A DNA stretch of 64,000 nucleotides from Nesterenkonia sp. E16_10 (GTDB lineage: Bacteria > Actinomycetota > Actinomycetes > Actinomycetales > Micrococcaceae), in assembly GCF_017347085.1 (NCBI RefSeq), contig NZ_JADPSA010000038.1:52339-116338 (forward strand), written 5' to 3'. Under the pieces are notes generated by a model, which saw only the letters and a program-made list of their open reading frames with translations, searched no databases and was not told the DNA's origin. Of the stretch, positions 52,162 to 61,369 are shown in pieces; within the stretch, counting starts at the first letter, position 1; every line of letters begins with the position of its first letter. The position numbers and the translations under genes are program-made.

Positions 52162-52944
52162 ATGGGGCTGCGTTCTCTCGCCTATGCCGTCTATGAGCGG
52201 CAGATCAGCCGCGCGCTGCCGCAGGACCGGATCCCGCAGCACATCGGCGTGGTGGTGGACGGCAACCGTCGTTGGGCGAAGCTGGCCGGCACCCCCACCG
52301 CAGACGGCCACCTGGCGGGCGCGAACAAGATCGTGGAGTTCATCGACTGGTGCGCCGAGCTCGGCGTGCCCACGGTGACCCTCTACATGCTCTCCACGGA
52401 CAATATGAGCCGCTCCGCCGAGGAGCTGGACCAGCTCATGGAGATCATCGCCGACACCCTCGAGCGGCTGTGCGAATCCCGGCCCGGCGGGCGCCCGGTG
52501 CGGGTCCACCCGGTCGGGCAGCCCGAGCTGCTTCCCGCGCCGCTGGCCGAGCGGCTGCGTTGCGTGGATGCGGAGCTTGCCCGGGCCGAGGAGGAGCCGG
52601 CCGTGCATGTCAACGTTGCGGTGGGCTACGGCGGACGTCAGGAGATCGTGGACGCGGTCAAGGATCTGCTGCGTCACGCCGAGTCCCAGGGGCGAAGCAT
52701 CAGCGAAGTGGCCGAGGAGCTCACCCCAGGCTCGATCGCCGACTGGCTCTACACCCGCGGCCAGCCCGACCCGGAGCTGATCATCCGGACCTCGGGGGAG
52801 CAGCGGCTCTCCGGATTTCTGATGTGGCAGTCGGCCTACTCGGAGTTCTACTTCTGCGAGGCGCTGTGGCCCGACTTCCGCCGCGTGGACTTCATCCGCG
52901 CGCTGCGTGACTACGCACAGCGGCAACGGCGCTTCGGAAACTGA
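52162..52944 (+). CDS. uppS: Cis-prenyl transferase (UppS family)
   Basis: 260 residues with an AGGAGG site 6 nt before the ATG. The catalytic Asp lies in IPQHIGVVVDGNRRWAKLAG near residue 33. Further motifs are GHLAGANKIVEFIDWC, VTLYMLSTDNMSRSAEEL, HVNVAVGYGGRQEIVDAV and the IPP-binding ELIIRTSGEQRLSGFLMWQS then YSEFYF. It condenses isopentenyl diphosphate into short or long Z-prenyl diphosphates for cell-wall lipid carriers. The neighbouring hemolysin III gene is as in M. tuberculosis Rv1085c-Rv1086, whose product makes E,Z-farnesyl diphosphate. Confidence 0.92.
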   Translation: MGLRSLAYAVYERQISRALPQDRIPQHIGVVVDGNRRWAKLAGTPTADGHLAGANKIVEFIDWCAELGVPTVTLYMLSTDNMSRSAEELDQLMEIIADTLERLCESRPGGRPVRVHPVGQPELLPAPLAERLRCVDAELARAEEEPAVHVNVAVGYGGRQEIVDAVKDLLRHAESQGRSISEVAEELTPGSIADWLYTRGQPDPELIIRTSGEQRLSGFLMWQSAYSEFYFCEALWPDFRRVDFIRALRDYAQRQRRFGN

Positions 52945-53032
52945 CGCCGGCACCCGCCGCGCCGCGCCGGCGTCATGAGCGTCCGGTCTCGAAGTGTTTA
53001 CCGGTTCGTCACGCCGAACTCATCGAAAACTA

Positions 53033-53276
53033 CTGCCATGTAGTTCGATGCGGAGTACGCTTTGAAGTGTCAGAACACTGACCGGAGAGGCCCGATCGCG
53101 TATGCCGCAGGCATCACGGAGAAGGGGTCGGACCGGCCCCGCAGGGCCGAACCGACCACCCCTGAGAATCACAACGGGGACAGTTCAAGGTTCCGCCGCG
53201 AGTCGGAGACGTCACCAGGCGTCCGCCGTCGAGACTCACGGACGGGACCTTCTGTGTTTCCGGATATGGAGAAACC
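53033..53276 (+). promoter_or_regulatory. phoH promoter and ~209-nt leader
   Basis: CTGCCA (53033-53038), a 17-nt spacer and TACGCT (53056-53061) form a plausible promoter with start near 53068. The -35 is inside an imperfect stem-loop (CATCGAAAACTAC / GTAGTTCGATG, 53021-53050). Near the predicted start a 4-codon frame (GTG TCA GAA CAC TGA, 53067-53081) could be translated leaderlessly. The rest is GC-rich with no riboswitch that I can match; a GGAG site precedes the GTG of phoH. Confidence 0.45.
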
Positions 53277-54653
53277 GTGGCCTCCTCGCACCTGAACCAA
53301 GCAAACGCTGACTCCGTCGACAAGGAGGAGTTCGAGAAGGAGATCGCCGGCGCACTCGCCCAGAAGTCCTACGTGATAGACACCTCGGTGCTGCTTTCGG
53401 ATCCGAAGGCCTTCCTGAGGTTCGCCGAGCATGAGGTGATCCTCCCCGTCGTCGTCATCTCCGAGCTGGAGAAGAAGCGCCACGATGCTGAGCTGGGCTA
53501 TTTCGCCCGCTCGGCGCTGCGCCTCCTCGATGAGCTGCGCGTGAAGCACGGGGCGCTGAATCGACCCATCCCGCTCAACGACCAGGGCGGACGGTTGCTG
53601 GTGGAGCTCAACCACATCTCCTTGGAGGTGCTGCCGCAGGGCTTCCGCGGTTCCGACAACGACGCGCGAATCCTGGCGGTGGCGAAGAGCTTCGCCGACG
53701 AGGGCCGTGAGGTCACCGTGGTCACCAAGGACCTGCCGATGCGGGTGAAGGCCTCGGCGATGGGGCTCGCGGCCGATGAGTACCGCAACGAATGGGTCGC
53801 CGATTCCGGCTGGACCGGCCTGGCCGAGGTCAGCGCGAGCTCGGAACAGATCGCCCAGCTCTACGAGGGCGAGAAGATCGACCTCGAGGACGCCGAGGAG
53901 CTGCCGGTGAACACCGGGCTGGTGATCTCCTCGGACCGCGGCTCCGCCCTGGGCCGGGTCAAGCAGAACGCGGCCTCACAGAAATACGTCCAGGTGGTCC
54001 GGGGAGATCGCGAGGTCTTCGGGCTGCACGGACGCTCCGCCGAGCAGCGCCTGGCCATCGACATGCTGATGGACCCGGAGCTGGGCATCGTCTCGATGGG
54101 AGGTCGAGCCGGAACGGGGAAGTCCGCGCTGGCCCTCTGCGCCGGGCTCGAAGCCGTGCTGGAGCGTGGAGAGCACAAGAAGATCATCGTGTTCCGCCCG
54201 CTCTACGCGGTGGGCGGCCAGGAGCTGGGATACCTGCCCGGCTCCGAGGCCGAGAAGATGAACCCTTGGGGCCAGGCGGTCTACGACACGCTCGGCGCGC
54301 TGGTCTCGGAGAACGCGCTGGACGAGGTGCTGCACCGCGGACTGCTCGAGGTGCTGCCGCTGACCCACATCCGCGGGCGCTCGCTGCATGATGCCTGGGT
54401 GATCGTCGACGAGGCGCAGTCGCTGGAGAAGAACGTGCTGCTCACCGTGATGTCGCGGATGGGGCAGAACTCGAAGATCGTGCTCACCCACGACGTCGCC
54501 CAGCGCGACAACCTTCGGGTCGGCCGACACGACGGCATCGCTGCGGTGGTCGAGATCCTCAAGGGCAACCCGCTCTTCGGGCATGTCACGCTGACCCGCT
54601 CGGAGCGTTCCCGGATCGCCGCGCTGGTCACGGAGCTGCTCGAGGACGTCTAG
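53277..54653 (+). CDS. phoH: PIN domain-PhoH ATPase fusion protein
   Basis: 458 residues. The N-terminal PIN domain (about 30-165) starts [19 protein letters not shown] and contains [11 protein letters not shown] and [15 protein letters not shown] with the acidic metal-binding residues. The PhoH-type ATPase (about 235-455) has Walker [14 protein letters not shown], Walker [17 protein letters not shown] and [17 protein letters not shown]. Such PhoH2/YlaK proteins combine a ribonuclease with an RNA helicase-like motor. The start codon is GTG. Confidence 0.92.
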   Translation: MASSHLNQANADSVDKEEFEKEIAGALAQKSYVIDTSVLLSDPKAFLRFAEHEVILPVVVISELEKKRHDAELGYFARSALRLLDELRVKHGALNRPIPLNDQGGRLLVELNHISLEVLPQGFRGSDNDARILAVAKSFADEGREVTVVTKDLPMRVKASAMGLAADEYRNEWVADSGWTGLAEVSASSEQIAQLYEGEKIDLEDAEELPVNTGLVISSDRGSALGRVKQNAASQKYVQVVRGDREVFGLHGRSAEQRLAIDMLMDPELGIVSMGGRAGTGKSALALCAGLEAVLERGEHKKIIVFRPLYAVGGQELGYLPGSEAEKMNPWGQAVYDTLGALVSENALDEVLHRGLLEVLPLTHIRGRSLHDAWVIVDEAQSLEKNVLLTVMSRMGQNSKIVLTHDVAQRDNLRVGRHDGIAAVVEILKGNPLFGHVTLTRSERSRIAALVTELLEDV

Positions 54654-54663
54654 ATCCCTGCGC

Positions 54664-54710
54664 TGCTGAGCATGCCCCGTCCGGCTCGGCCGGCCGGGGC
54701 ATGCTCAGCA
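54664..54710. terminator. Hairpin between convergent phoH and rhomboid genes
   Basis: TGCTGAGCATGCCCC (54664-54678) pairs with GGGGCATGCTCAGCA (54696-54710). The right arm is also the first unit of the 24-bp tandem repeat. Confidence 0.65.
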
Positions 54711-54763
54711 CGGATGGCCGGGGCATGCTCGGCACGGATGGCCGGGGCGAGCTCGGCACGCCG
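54692..54763. repeat. 24-bp tandem repeat, about three units
   Basis: Units at 54692-54715, 54716-54739 and 54740-54763, based on GGCCGGGGCATGCTCGGCAC then GGAT; the third is degenerate. Each retains a GCATGC-type or GAGCTC-type core, so any two can pair with the left arm at 54664 to give alternative hairpins. Confidence 0.7.
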
Positions 54764-54778
54764 GCCGATCAGTTCGGC

Positions 54779-55489
54779 TCAGCCTCGCGCGATCCTCCTG
54801 CTGGCACGCTCGGCGCGCGCAGACCTGGTGAAGATGAAGGCGACGACGACGCCGGCCGCGGCTCCGGCCAGATGCCCGGACCATGACACCCCGCCCGGGC
54901 TGATCGGGGTCATCCCGACGAGCATGCTCAGCCCATAGAGGAAGAGCACGGCCAGTGAGAAGACCACCGCGAGGATCCGCCGCGTGATGAAGCCGAAGGC
55001 GACCAGGAAGGTCGCGAAACCATAGATCACCGCGGAGGCCCCGATGTGCAGCCGGCCGCAGCCGAAGCCTTCCGGGGCGTGGCAGATCCAGGGCGTGCCG
55101 CCGAGCCAGAGCAGCACCCCTGAGAGCAGCCAGATCACGGCGGTGATGCTGACGAACCGCCGGGTCAGCAGCGAGACCATGCCGCCCAGGACCAGCCAGG
55201 ACATCGAGTTGCTCAGGATATGCCCGAGGCTGCCGTGCAGCAGCGGCATGAACAGGATCCCGAGCAGGCCGTCCACGTCGCGCGCCTGCAGACCCAGCGC
55301 CCGGTTGAGCCAGTTCCCGGTGAAGACCATCACCAGATACACCGCCCACATCCCGACCAGCGGGACCACGACCGGCAGGAAGGTCCGACCGAAGGTGGAT
55401 CTCAGGTCGGAGCTCAGAGATCCCCAGGAATCCTCGGACGTGCTGCCGATCTGATCGCCCGCGCCGGATCGTTGGAATGCTCTGCTCAT
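54779..55489 (-). CDS. Rhomboid family intramembrane serine protease
   Basis: 236 residues from the ATG at 55489, 6 nt after TAGCAT (55501-55496); a GTG one codon earlier is also possible. Six or seven helices. The family motifs are FMPLLHGSLGHILSNSMSWL (HxxxGHxxxN), LHIGASAVIYGFATF with the GxSx catalytic Ser and VSWSGHLAGAAAGVVV with the catalytic His. It cleaves transmembrane segments within the bilayer; the substrate is unknown. It is divergent from marR, with the MarR-type dyad in between. Confidence 0.9.
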   Translation of the reverse strand: MSRAFQRSGAGDQIGSTSEDSWGSLSSDLRSTFGRTFLPVVVPLVGMWAVYLVMVFTGNWLNRALGLQARDVDGLLGILFMPLLHGSLGHILSNSMSWLVLGGMVSLLTRRFVSITAVIWLLSGVLLWLGGTPWICHAPEGFGCGRLHIGASAVIYGFATFLVAFGFITRRILAVVFSLAVLFLYGLSMLVGMTPISPGGVSWSGHLAGAAAGVVVAFIFTRSARAERASRRIARG

Positions 55490-55571
55490 CACTCCATGCT
55501 ACGCAGAGGCCGGGGGTCGGCGTGCACCCCCGGTGGCCGGGATTTCGGCGGTGTCCTACCATTGGCTAGAA

Positions 55572-55588
55572 GGGCTAACACTTAGCCC
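55572..55588. promoter_or_regulatory. Operator-like dyad GGGCTAA-CAC-TTAGCCC
   Basis: Perfect 7-3-7 palindrome, 48 bp before the MarR-family gene and 83 bp before the divergent rhomboid gene. Size and position fit an autoregulatory MarR operator. Confidence 0.55.
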
Positions 55589-55635
55589 ATGCAACTATCG
55601 AGAGACAGCGGCGTGACGGCCACTGCGAGGCGGGG

Positions 55636-56148
55636 ATGTTGAAGGAAGAACACGGACATCAGGAAGATTCCCCCGGTCTCCGGCCCGGGGGCTACTGGTA
55701 CCAGGACACTGCGCATGCGCCGAGCTCCGTGGAGGTGCTGAACCTGCTGCGCAGGTACCGCGAGTCGGAACGGAAGATGCGCTCGCGCACCCGGGATTCG
55801 ATGAGCATGGGAGAGACGGATCTCCTCGCGCTGCGCCACGTGCTGCGCGCCCAGGCAGCCGGAGAGCTGCTGCGCCAACGGGATCTGGCCCGCGAACTGG
55901 ACATCAGCGCCGCCTCGGTCAGCGTCCTGGTGGACCGACTGATCCGTGACGAATATGTCCGACGCGTGCCGTTCCCCAGCGACCGCCGCTCGGTGGCGAT
56001 CCAACCCACCATCGCAGGAGACCACGAGGTGCGCGAGACGCTCAGCGAGATGCACCGCCGGATGCTCGCCGCCGTGGAGACGCTCACCGAGGCTGAACGC
56101 GCGGCCGCCGCGAAGTTCCTCAACGGGCTCATCGCCAGCGTCGACTGA
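55636..56148 (+). CDS. MarR family transcriptional regulator
   Basis: 170 residues. After an N-terminal extension (LRPGGYWYQDTAH) and the helix SSVEVLNLLRRYRESERKMR comes the winged helix: LRQRDLARELDISAASVSVL then VDRLIRDEYVRRVPFPSDRR with the wing DRRSV, and a C-terminal dimerisation helix. MarR proteins repress adjacent efflux or stress genes and respond to phenolic ligands. Likely targets are itself and perhaps the divergent rhomboid gene. Confidence 0.9.
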   Translation: MLKEEHGHQEDSPGLRPGGYWYQDTAHAPSSVEVLNLLRRYRESERKMRSRTRDSMSMGETDLLALRHVLRAQAAGELLRQRDLARELDISAASVSVLVDRLIRDEYVRRVPFPSDRRSVAIQPTIAGDHEVRETLSEMHRRMLAAVETLTEAERAAAAKFLNGLIASVD

Positions 56149-56260
56149 GCTCGGTCGGTGCGCCCCGCCGCGCAGCGTCCCTGGTGCGCCCGCAGCGTCC
56201 ACGGGTCAGCCCGGGGGCTCGGGCTGCGCGTCACTGTCTCGGTCCCCGGAGATCGGTTAT

Positions 56261-56266
56261 TAGACT
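56261..56266 (+). promoter_or_regulatory. -10 box for leaderless fumC transcript
   Basis: TAGACT ends 6 nt before the ATG at 56273. The same hexamer precedes add at 22762. Confidence 0.5.
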
Positions 56267-56272
56267 GAGGCT

Positions 56273-57694
56273 ATGACCGAGAACACTGCTGAGACCGAAT
56301 ACCGTATCGAGCGCGACACCATGGGTGAGGTGAAGGTGCCCGCCCAGGCCCTGTATCGCGCACAGACCCAGCGCGCCGTGGAGAACTTCCCGATCTCGGG
56401 ACGCACCCTGGAGCGCGCCCACATCGAGGCGCTGGCGCGGGTGAAGAAGGCCGCCGCCCGGGCGAACAAGGATCTCGGGGTGCTCGACGCCGAGCTCGCC
56501 GAGGCGATCGTCCACGCCGCCGAGCTGGTCGAGACCGGAGACCTCGACGAGCACTTCCCGATCGACGTGTTCCAGACCGGCTCCGGGACCTCCTCGAACA
56601 TGAACACCAACGAGGTGCTGGCCACCCTGGCCAACCGCTACCTGGCAGAGAAGGGCTCGGACAAAGAGGTCCACCCCAACGACCACGTCAACGCCTCGCA
56701 GTCCTCCAACGACGTCTTCCCCACCTCCGTGCACGTGGCCGCCACCTCCGCGCTGGTCAACGATCTGCAGCCGGCCCTGGCCTACCTCGCCGAGGCGCTG
56801 GAGGCCAAGTCCGAAGAGTTCGCCTCCGTGGTGAAGTCCGGCCGCACCCACCTGATGGACGCCACCCCGGTCACCCTGGGCCAGGAGTTCGGCGGCTACG
56901 CCGCACAGGTGCGCTACGGCGTCGAACGCATCGATTCCGCCCTGCCGCGCGTGGCCGAGGTGCCCCTGGGCGGAACCGCCGTGGGCACCGGGATCAACAC
57001 CCCGCTGGGCTTCGCCGAGAAGGCCATCGCCAGCCTCGCCCAGGACACCGGGCTGCCGCTGACCGAGGCCCGGGACCACTTCGAGGCCCAGGCCAACCGA
57101 GACGGGCTGGTGGAGGCCTCCGGGCAGCTGCGCAACATCGCCTACTCCCTGATGAAGATCAACAACGACCTGCGCTGGATGGGGTCGGGTCCCAACACCG
57201 GTCTCGGTGAGATCGCGATCCCGGACCTGCAGCCGGGCTCCTCGATCATGCCCGGCAAGGTCAACCCGGTGATCTGCGAATCCGCGATCCAGGTCTGCGC
57301 CCAGGTGATCGGCAACGACACCACCGTCGCGCTGTCCTCCACCAACGGCGCCTTCGAGCTCAACGTGGGCATCCCGGTGATGGCCGCGAACCTCCTGGAG
57401 TCCATCCGGCTGCTGAAGAACACCAGCTATGTGATGGCCGACAAGATGATCAAGGGCTTGACCGCCAACGAGGAGCGCGCCGCGTTCCTCGCCGCCGCGT
57501 CCCCCTCGGTGGTGACCCCGCTGAACAAGCACATCGGCTACGAGGCCGCCGCCGAGATCGCGAAGCACGCGGTGAAGAACAAGCTCACCGTGCGCGACGC
57601 CGTGATCGAGCTGGGCTACGTCGAGCGCGGCGAACTCACCGAGGCGCAGCTCGATGAGTCCCTGGACCTGATGAGCATGACCCGCCCCGGCTGA
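56273..57694 (+). CDS. fumC: Class II fumarate hydratase
   Basis: 473 residues. FumC landmarks: [15 protein letters not shown] near residue 104, [20 protein letters not shown] near 140, [18 protein letters not shown] near 190 and the signature [17 protein letters not shown] near 322. It converts fumarate to malate and complements the sdh operon of this window in the TCA cycle. The preceding intergenic region is short, and the transcript is probably leaderless. Confidence 0.97.
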   Translation: MTENTAETEYRIERDTMGEVKVPAQALYRAQTQRAVENFPISGRTLERAHIEALARVKKAAARANKDLGVLDAELAEAIVHAAELVETGDLDEHFPIDVFQTGSGTSSNMNTNEVLATLANRYLAEKGSDKEVHPNDHVNASQSSNDVFPTSVHVAATSALVNDLQPALAYLAEALEAKSEEFASVVKSGRTHLMDATPVTLGQEFGGYAAQVRYGVERIDSALPRVAEVPLGGTAVGTGINTPLGFAEKAIASLAQDTGLPLTEARDHFEAQANRDGLVEASGQLRNIAYSLMKINNDLRWMGSGPNTGLGEIAIPDLQPGSSIMPGKVNPVICESAIQVCAQVIGNDTTVALSSTNGAFELNVGIPVMAANLLESIRLLKNTSYVMADKMIKGLTANEERAAFLAAASPSVVTPLNKHIGYEAAAEIAKHAVKNKLTVRDAVIELGYVERGELTEAQLDESLDLMSMTRPG

Positions 57695-57734
57695 TCCCGG
57701 CCCCGTTCAGCCCCGCGCCTTCCCGCCCCGTGCA

Positions 57735-57776
57735 GTTGAGTTCTCCGGTCGCTACACAGCGACCGGAGAACTCAAC
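57735..57776. terminator. 19-bp perfect hairpin between fumC and NUDIX gene
   Basis: GTTGAGTTCTCCGGTCGCT (57735-57753) and its exact complement (57758-57776) with a 4-nt ACAC loop. It lies between two convergent genes and is followed by a GGGTGGGGTGG tract like those beside the dispersed repeats. Confidence 0.8.
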
Positions 57777-57793
57777 CAGCGGGTGGGGTGGAC

Positions 57794-58282
57794 TCAGCTG
57801 CGGAATCGGGCGGGGGCCTCGGCATCCAACGCCCAGTCGATGACCATCCGCTGGTCCTCGCTGATCGGCTCCGGGAGCCTCGAGACGCGGAACCAGCCGA
57901 CCTCGACGGACTCGTCATCGTTGACCCGGGCCTGCCCCGAGACGGGCTCCATCTCCAGCACCGTGTCCAGGTACCGGCACGCGTCCCCATTGGGGTAGCG
58001 CACCAGCCCGGTCGCGAAGACCCCGGCCACCCGCACCGGACGGGCGATGACCCCGGTCTCCTCCTCGACCTCGCGGACGGCGCCCAGGGCCGGGTCCTCG
58101 CCTGGATCCAGGATCCCCGAGGTCACCGTCCAGGCGCCGTTGTCGGCCCGACGCACCAGCAGCACCTCGGTCTCTTGGTCCCCGGTGGCTCGGCGCAGTA
58201 CCACGCCCCGGGTGGCCGGGATCCAGAGCTCCTTGGTGCCGATGTCTTGACGCAGTTCCTTGATGAAGTCAGGGGTGGGCAT
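57794..58282 (-). CDS. NUDIX hydrolase
   Basis: 162 residues from the ATG at 58282. The Nudix box is intact: GILDPGEDPALGAVREVEEE then TGV (G-x5-E-x7-R-E-U-x-E-E-x-G-U) near residues 76-98. Upstream is GVVLRRATGDQETEVLLVRR, and a later WFRVSRLPEPIS region is typical of ADP-ribose or (d)NTP pyrophosphatases. It hydrolyses nucleoside diphosphates linked to another moiety; the exact substrate is unknown. Its -10 box (TAGGCT, 58294-58289) lies inside the 3' end of the upstream prepilin peptidase gene. Confidence 0.9.
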   Translation of the reverse strand: MPTPDFIKELRQDIGTKELWIPATRGVVLRRATGDQETEVLLVRRADNGAWTVTSGILDPGEDPALGAVREVEEETGVIARPVRVAGVFATGLVRYPNGDACRYLDTVLEMEPVSGQARVNDDESVEVGWFRVSRLPEPISEDQRMVIDWALDAEAPARFRS

Positions 58283-58286
58283 GGGT

Positions 58287-58820
58287 TCAGCCTAGCGAGT
58301 CACCGCCGCTGAGCATCAGCGCAACAGCGGTGCCCACCAGGAGAAACGGCCCGAAGGGGACCGCGGTCCTGGCCGTGCCTTGCCCGGAGATCAGCAGTCC
58401 CGCCGAGACCAGTCCGCCGAGCAGGAAGGACGCCACGACGGCGGCCAGCACGGTGTTCCAGCCGAGGAGGCCGGTGTAGAGCCCCAGCACCACGGCGAGC
58501 TTCACGTCTCCCATGCCCAGTGCCGGCGGAGCGATCAGCCGCACGAGCAGGAAGAGCCCGCCCCAGATGAGTGCGGCAGCGAGGGCACGCAGCGCAGCGA
58601 GCGGGTCCCCCAGCAGCAGCGCCGTGGGCAGCAGGAGGCCCAGTGCGACTGCGGCCCAGGGGTAGATGATGCGGTTCGGGAGCCGGTGTTCCCGCAGATC
58701 GATGAAGCTCAAAGAGATGGCGCAGACCGCGAAGACGACCCCGCCGACCAGCAGCAACAGCCCGGCAAGGGCCTGGTCCAGCGATCCGGAACTCAGAAGC
58801 TCGGTGATGAACGCGATCAC
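58287..58820 (-). CDS. Prepilin peptidase (A24 family), short form
   Basis: 177 residues from the GTG at 58820, which lies 6 nt after TAGGGT (58832-58827). Only the C-terminal half of PilD is present: the first catalytic Asp is in LSFIDLREHRLPNRIIYPWA and the second in LGMGDVKLAVVLGLYTG (GxGD). About six helices. It lacks the N-methylation Cys domain, as do TadV/FppA-type enzymes. It cleaves type IV or Flp/Tad prepilin leaders, but no pilin genes are in the window. Confidence 0.87.
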   Translation of the reverse strand: MIAFITELLSSGSLDQALAGLLLLVGGVVFAVCAISLSFIDLREHRLPNRIIYPWAAVALGLLLPTALLLGDPLAALRALAAALIWGGLFLLVRLIAPPALGMGDVKLAVVLGLYTGLLGWNTVLAAVVASFLLGGLVSAGLLISGQGTARTAVPFGPFLLVGTAVALMLSGGDSLG

Positions 58821-58826
58821 GGACCC

Positions 58827-58832
58827 ACCCTA
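58827..58832 (-). promoter_or_regulatory. -10 box for leaderless prepilin peptidase transcript
   Basis: TAGGGT on the minus strand ends 6 nt before the GTG at 58820. Confidence 0.4.
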
Positions 58833-58899
58833 GGCGTCAGCCCCTCCGGAGGGAATGGGGCTGACCGTCCTGGGGAGATTCAGCCGGCTGGGCCGAAGG

Positions 58900-59529
58900 T
58901 CAGACCTCGCCGATGCTGGTGACGACGTCGGCCCGCCCCTCCGAGAGCCGGTAGGTCACCCCCATGACCGCGGTGCGACCCTCGGCCACGGCCGCGTGGA
59001 GCACCCGGGAGTGATCCACGATCCGGTGCGCGGTCTGCTTCACATGCTCTTCCACGGTCTCATTGACGCTGGTGATCCCCGCGCGCTGCGCGGCCATCAC
59101 CGAGGGAGTGATGCGCTCCACCAGGCTGCGCACGAAGCCGGTGGGGGTGACCCCGGACTCGGTGGCCTGCAGCGCGGCCGAGACCGCGCCGCAGGAGTCG
59201 TGGCCCAGCACCACGATCAGCGGGACCTTGAGCTCGGCGACGCTGAACTCCAGGGAGCCGAGCACGGCGTCGTCGGTGACCTGACCTGCGGTGCGCACGA
59301 CGAAGATGTCGCCGAGGCCGACGTCGAAGATGATCTCGGCAGCCAGACGGGAGTCCGAGCAGCCGAAGATCGTGGCCACCGGGTGCTGGGACTCGGTGAG
59401 CGAGGAGCGGCGTGCGGCGTTCTGGTTCGGGTGCTTGGAATCGCCGGCGACGAAGCGGTCATTTCCGGCCTTGAGCAGCTCCCAGACCTCCGCGGGAAGC
59501 GGCTGTGCGGGCGTGGTTGAAGCGGTCAT
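58900..59529 (-). CDS. Beta-class carbonic anhydrase
   Basis: 209 residues. Zinc-binding motifs: TIFGCSDSRLAAEIIFDVG near residue 54 (Cys, and the Asp-Arg dyad) and VLGHDSCGAVSAAL near 107 (His and Cys). It interconverts CO2 and bicarbonate in the cytoplasm. GGAGG lies 8 nt upstream of the ATG. It overlaps the preceding DUF4245 gene by 4 bp. Its location between fumC and glpX is a common actinobacterial arrangement. Confidence 0.95.
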   Translation of the reverse strand: MTASTTPAQPLPAEVWELLKAGNDRFVAGDSKHPNQNAARRSSLTESQHPVATIFGCSDSRLAAEIIFDVGLGDIFVVRTAGQVTDDAVLGSLEFSVAELKVPLIVVLGHDSCGAVSAALQATESGVTPTGFVRSLVERITPSVMAAQRAGITSVNETVEEHVKQTAHRIVDHSRVLHAAVAEGRTAVMGVTYRLSEGRADVVTSIGEV

Positions 59530-60149
59530 CCTGTGGAACCTCCGTTGTCGTCCTCTGTTTCTACCTCAACATCGATCGATGCCGCGACAGCTGCGAGGAA
59601 GGTCTCAAACTGCTCGGCGGTGGCATCGCCGCCGAGCACGATCGCGGTGCCGTCGACCGGGTTCTCCTCGGCCTCCAGGACGTAGTACTTCCACTGGTCA
59701 TCTTCGCGGACCTCGAAGGTCAGCCCCTCGATGGTCTCCTCTCCGGTGGGCCCGATCTGCCGGGTCGCGTCGTAGACCCACGCCGGGTTGGGCTCGTCGG
59801 TCTGAGCGAAGCTCAGGAAGCTCTGCTCGTCCACGGAGTACCCGACCTCCCAGGCGGTGACGCCGAGCTCGACGCGGTTCTCCCAGCGGGCGTAGTTCGC
59901 CGTCCAACCCTCGGGCACCTCGGGGGAGATGGCGGTGAAGTTCGAGACGTCGCTGGTCCAGCCCGCCGCCTCCTCGACATCGACGTCCGGGGTGAAGGCG
60001 ACGTCGCGCTCGGGACGCAGTCCTATCACGGCGAAGACCGCCAGCAGGGTGATGGCCACCGTGATCACCACGCCGATCAGAGGCTGGCGAAGGCGCTTCG
60101 CCTGGGACTGCGTCAGCTGCGGAGTGGGGGTGTCTTCTGGCTCGGTCAC
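59526..60149 (-). CDS. DUF4245 membrane-anchored protein
   Basis: 207 residues from the GTG at 60149. A short cytoplasmic tail (QSQAKRLRQP) precedes one helix (LIGVVITVAITLLAVFAVIG, about 26-45), and the exported part contains FTAISPEVPEGWTANYARWE then NRVELGVTAWEVGY and the final ...VETEDDNGG. It belongs to a family found next to glpX in Actinobacteria; function unknown. Its promoter region (about 134 bp) is shared with glpX in divergent orientation; CACAAT ends 6 nt before the start. Confidence 0.88.
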   Translation of the reverse strand: MTEPEDTPTPQLTQSQAKRLRQPLIGVVITVAITLLAVFAVIGLRPERDVAFTPDVDVEEAAGWTSDVSNFTAISPEVPEGWTANYARWENRVELGVTAWEVGYSVDEQSFLSFAQTDEPNPAWVYDATRQIGPTGEETIEGLTFEVREDDQWKYYVLEAEENPVDGTAIVLGGDATAEQFETFLAAVAASIDVEVETEDDNGGSTG

Positions 60150-60283
60150 CTCTCTATTGTGTCACCGTGGACTGACATGCCCGGGTCCGTGACTCGATGC
60201 CGCGTCCGTGCTCGCGGCTATGATGGCGGCAGAGCCGGCGACGAGGCCGGTCAGAAGCCGAGACGACAAGGTGGCCCAAGCCC

Positions 60284-61348
60284 ATGAACGATTCTTCGCA
60301 GCACCGCGGGACACGCTCCGACGACGGCTCGTCCCAGGACTTCTCCCATCTTTCGGCACGACTGGCCGTGGGGGACTCCGAGCCGGACCGCCACCTGGCC
60401 ATGGAGCTGGTCCGGGTCACCGAGGCCGCAGCCATCGCCGGCGGCGCCTGGGTGGGCATGGGTGACAAGCTCACCGCCGACGGTGCCGCCGTGGACGCCA
60501 TGCGCTCCCTGCTCGACACCGTGAACCTCAACGGGGTCGTGGTCATCGGCGAGGGCGAGAAGGATGAGGCTCCGATGCTCTATAACGGTGAGCGAGTCGG
60601 CAACGGTGCCGGGCCCGAGGCCGACGTGGCGGTCGATCCGATCGACGGCACCCGACTCACCGCACTGGGCTACAACAACGCACTCGCGGTGCTCGCCGTG
60701 GCCGAGCGCGGCACCATGTTCGACCCCTCCGCGGTGTTCTACATGGACAAGCTGATCACCGGGCCCGAAGCCGCCGACATGGTGGACCTTCGCCTGCCGG
60801 TGAAGCAGAACCTGCACCTGATCGCCAAGGCCAAGAACAAGCGGATCAGCCAGCTCAACGTCTGCGTGCTGGACCGCCCGCGGCACTCCAAGCTGGTCAC
60901 CGAGATCCGCGAGGCCGGAGCCCGGGTCCGGTTCATCATGGACGGTGACGTGGCCGGCGGCATCGCCGCGGCTCGTGAAGGCTCCGGGATCGATGTGCTC
61001 ATGGGCGTTGGGGGCACCCCCGAGGGCATCATCACCGCCTGCGCGATCAAGGCCGTGGGCGGCGTCATCCAGGGCCGCCTCGCCCCGGTCGACGACGAGG
61101 AGGCGCAGAAGGCGCTCGACGCCGGCCACGACGTCAGCCGGGTGCTGACCACCGACGAGCTGGTCACCGGGGACAACTGCTACTTCGCCGCCACCGGGAT
61201 CACCGACGGCGACCTGCTGCGCGGCGTGCGGTACCAGGGCGACAAGGTCTCCACCCAGTCCATCGTGATGCGCTCGAAGTCCGGCACCGTTCGGATCATC
61301 GACGCGGAGCACCAGGCCCGCAAGTGGGAGTCCTACACCCGGCAGTAG
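60284..61348 (+). CDS. glpX: Class II fructose-1,6-bisphosphatase
   Basis: 354 residues. Lithium-sensitive phosphatase motifs: [20 protein letters not shown] near residue 87 and [20 protein letters not shown] near 117 (the DPxDG metal site). Others are [24 protein letters not shown] [15 protein letters not shown] and [16 protein letters not shown]. It dephosphorylates fructose-1,6-bisphosphate in gluconeogenesis and is the main FBPase in Actinobacteria. A TATGAT box (60219-60224) lies upstream. Its 3' end abuts the integrative element. Confidence 0.95.
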   Translation: MNDSSQHRGTRSDDGSSQDFSHLSARLAVGDSEPDRHLAMELVRVTEAAAIAGGAWVGMGDKLTADGAAVDAMRSLLDTVNLNGVVVIGEGEKDEAPMLYNGERVGNGAGPEADVAVDPIDGTRLTALGYNNALAVLAVAERGTMFDPSAVFYMDKLITGPEAADMVDLRLPVKQNLHLIAKAKNKRISQLNVCVLDRPRHSKLVTEIREAGARVRFIMDGDVAGGIAAAREGSGIDVLMGVGGTPEGIITACAIKAVGGVIQGRLAPVDDEEAQKALDAGHDVSRVLTTDELVTGDNCYFAATGITDGDLLRGVRYQGDKVSTQSIVMRSKSGTVRIIDAEHQARKWESYTRQ

Positions 61349-61369
61349 TCATCGCCCCAGGTCAACAGA

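Noticed and set aside
53062..53295. 77-codon frame in the phoH leader
   Set aside because: It starts with TTG at the edge of the -10 box and runs into phoH in another frame; no homology is apparent, so I treat the region as leader RNA.
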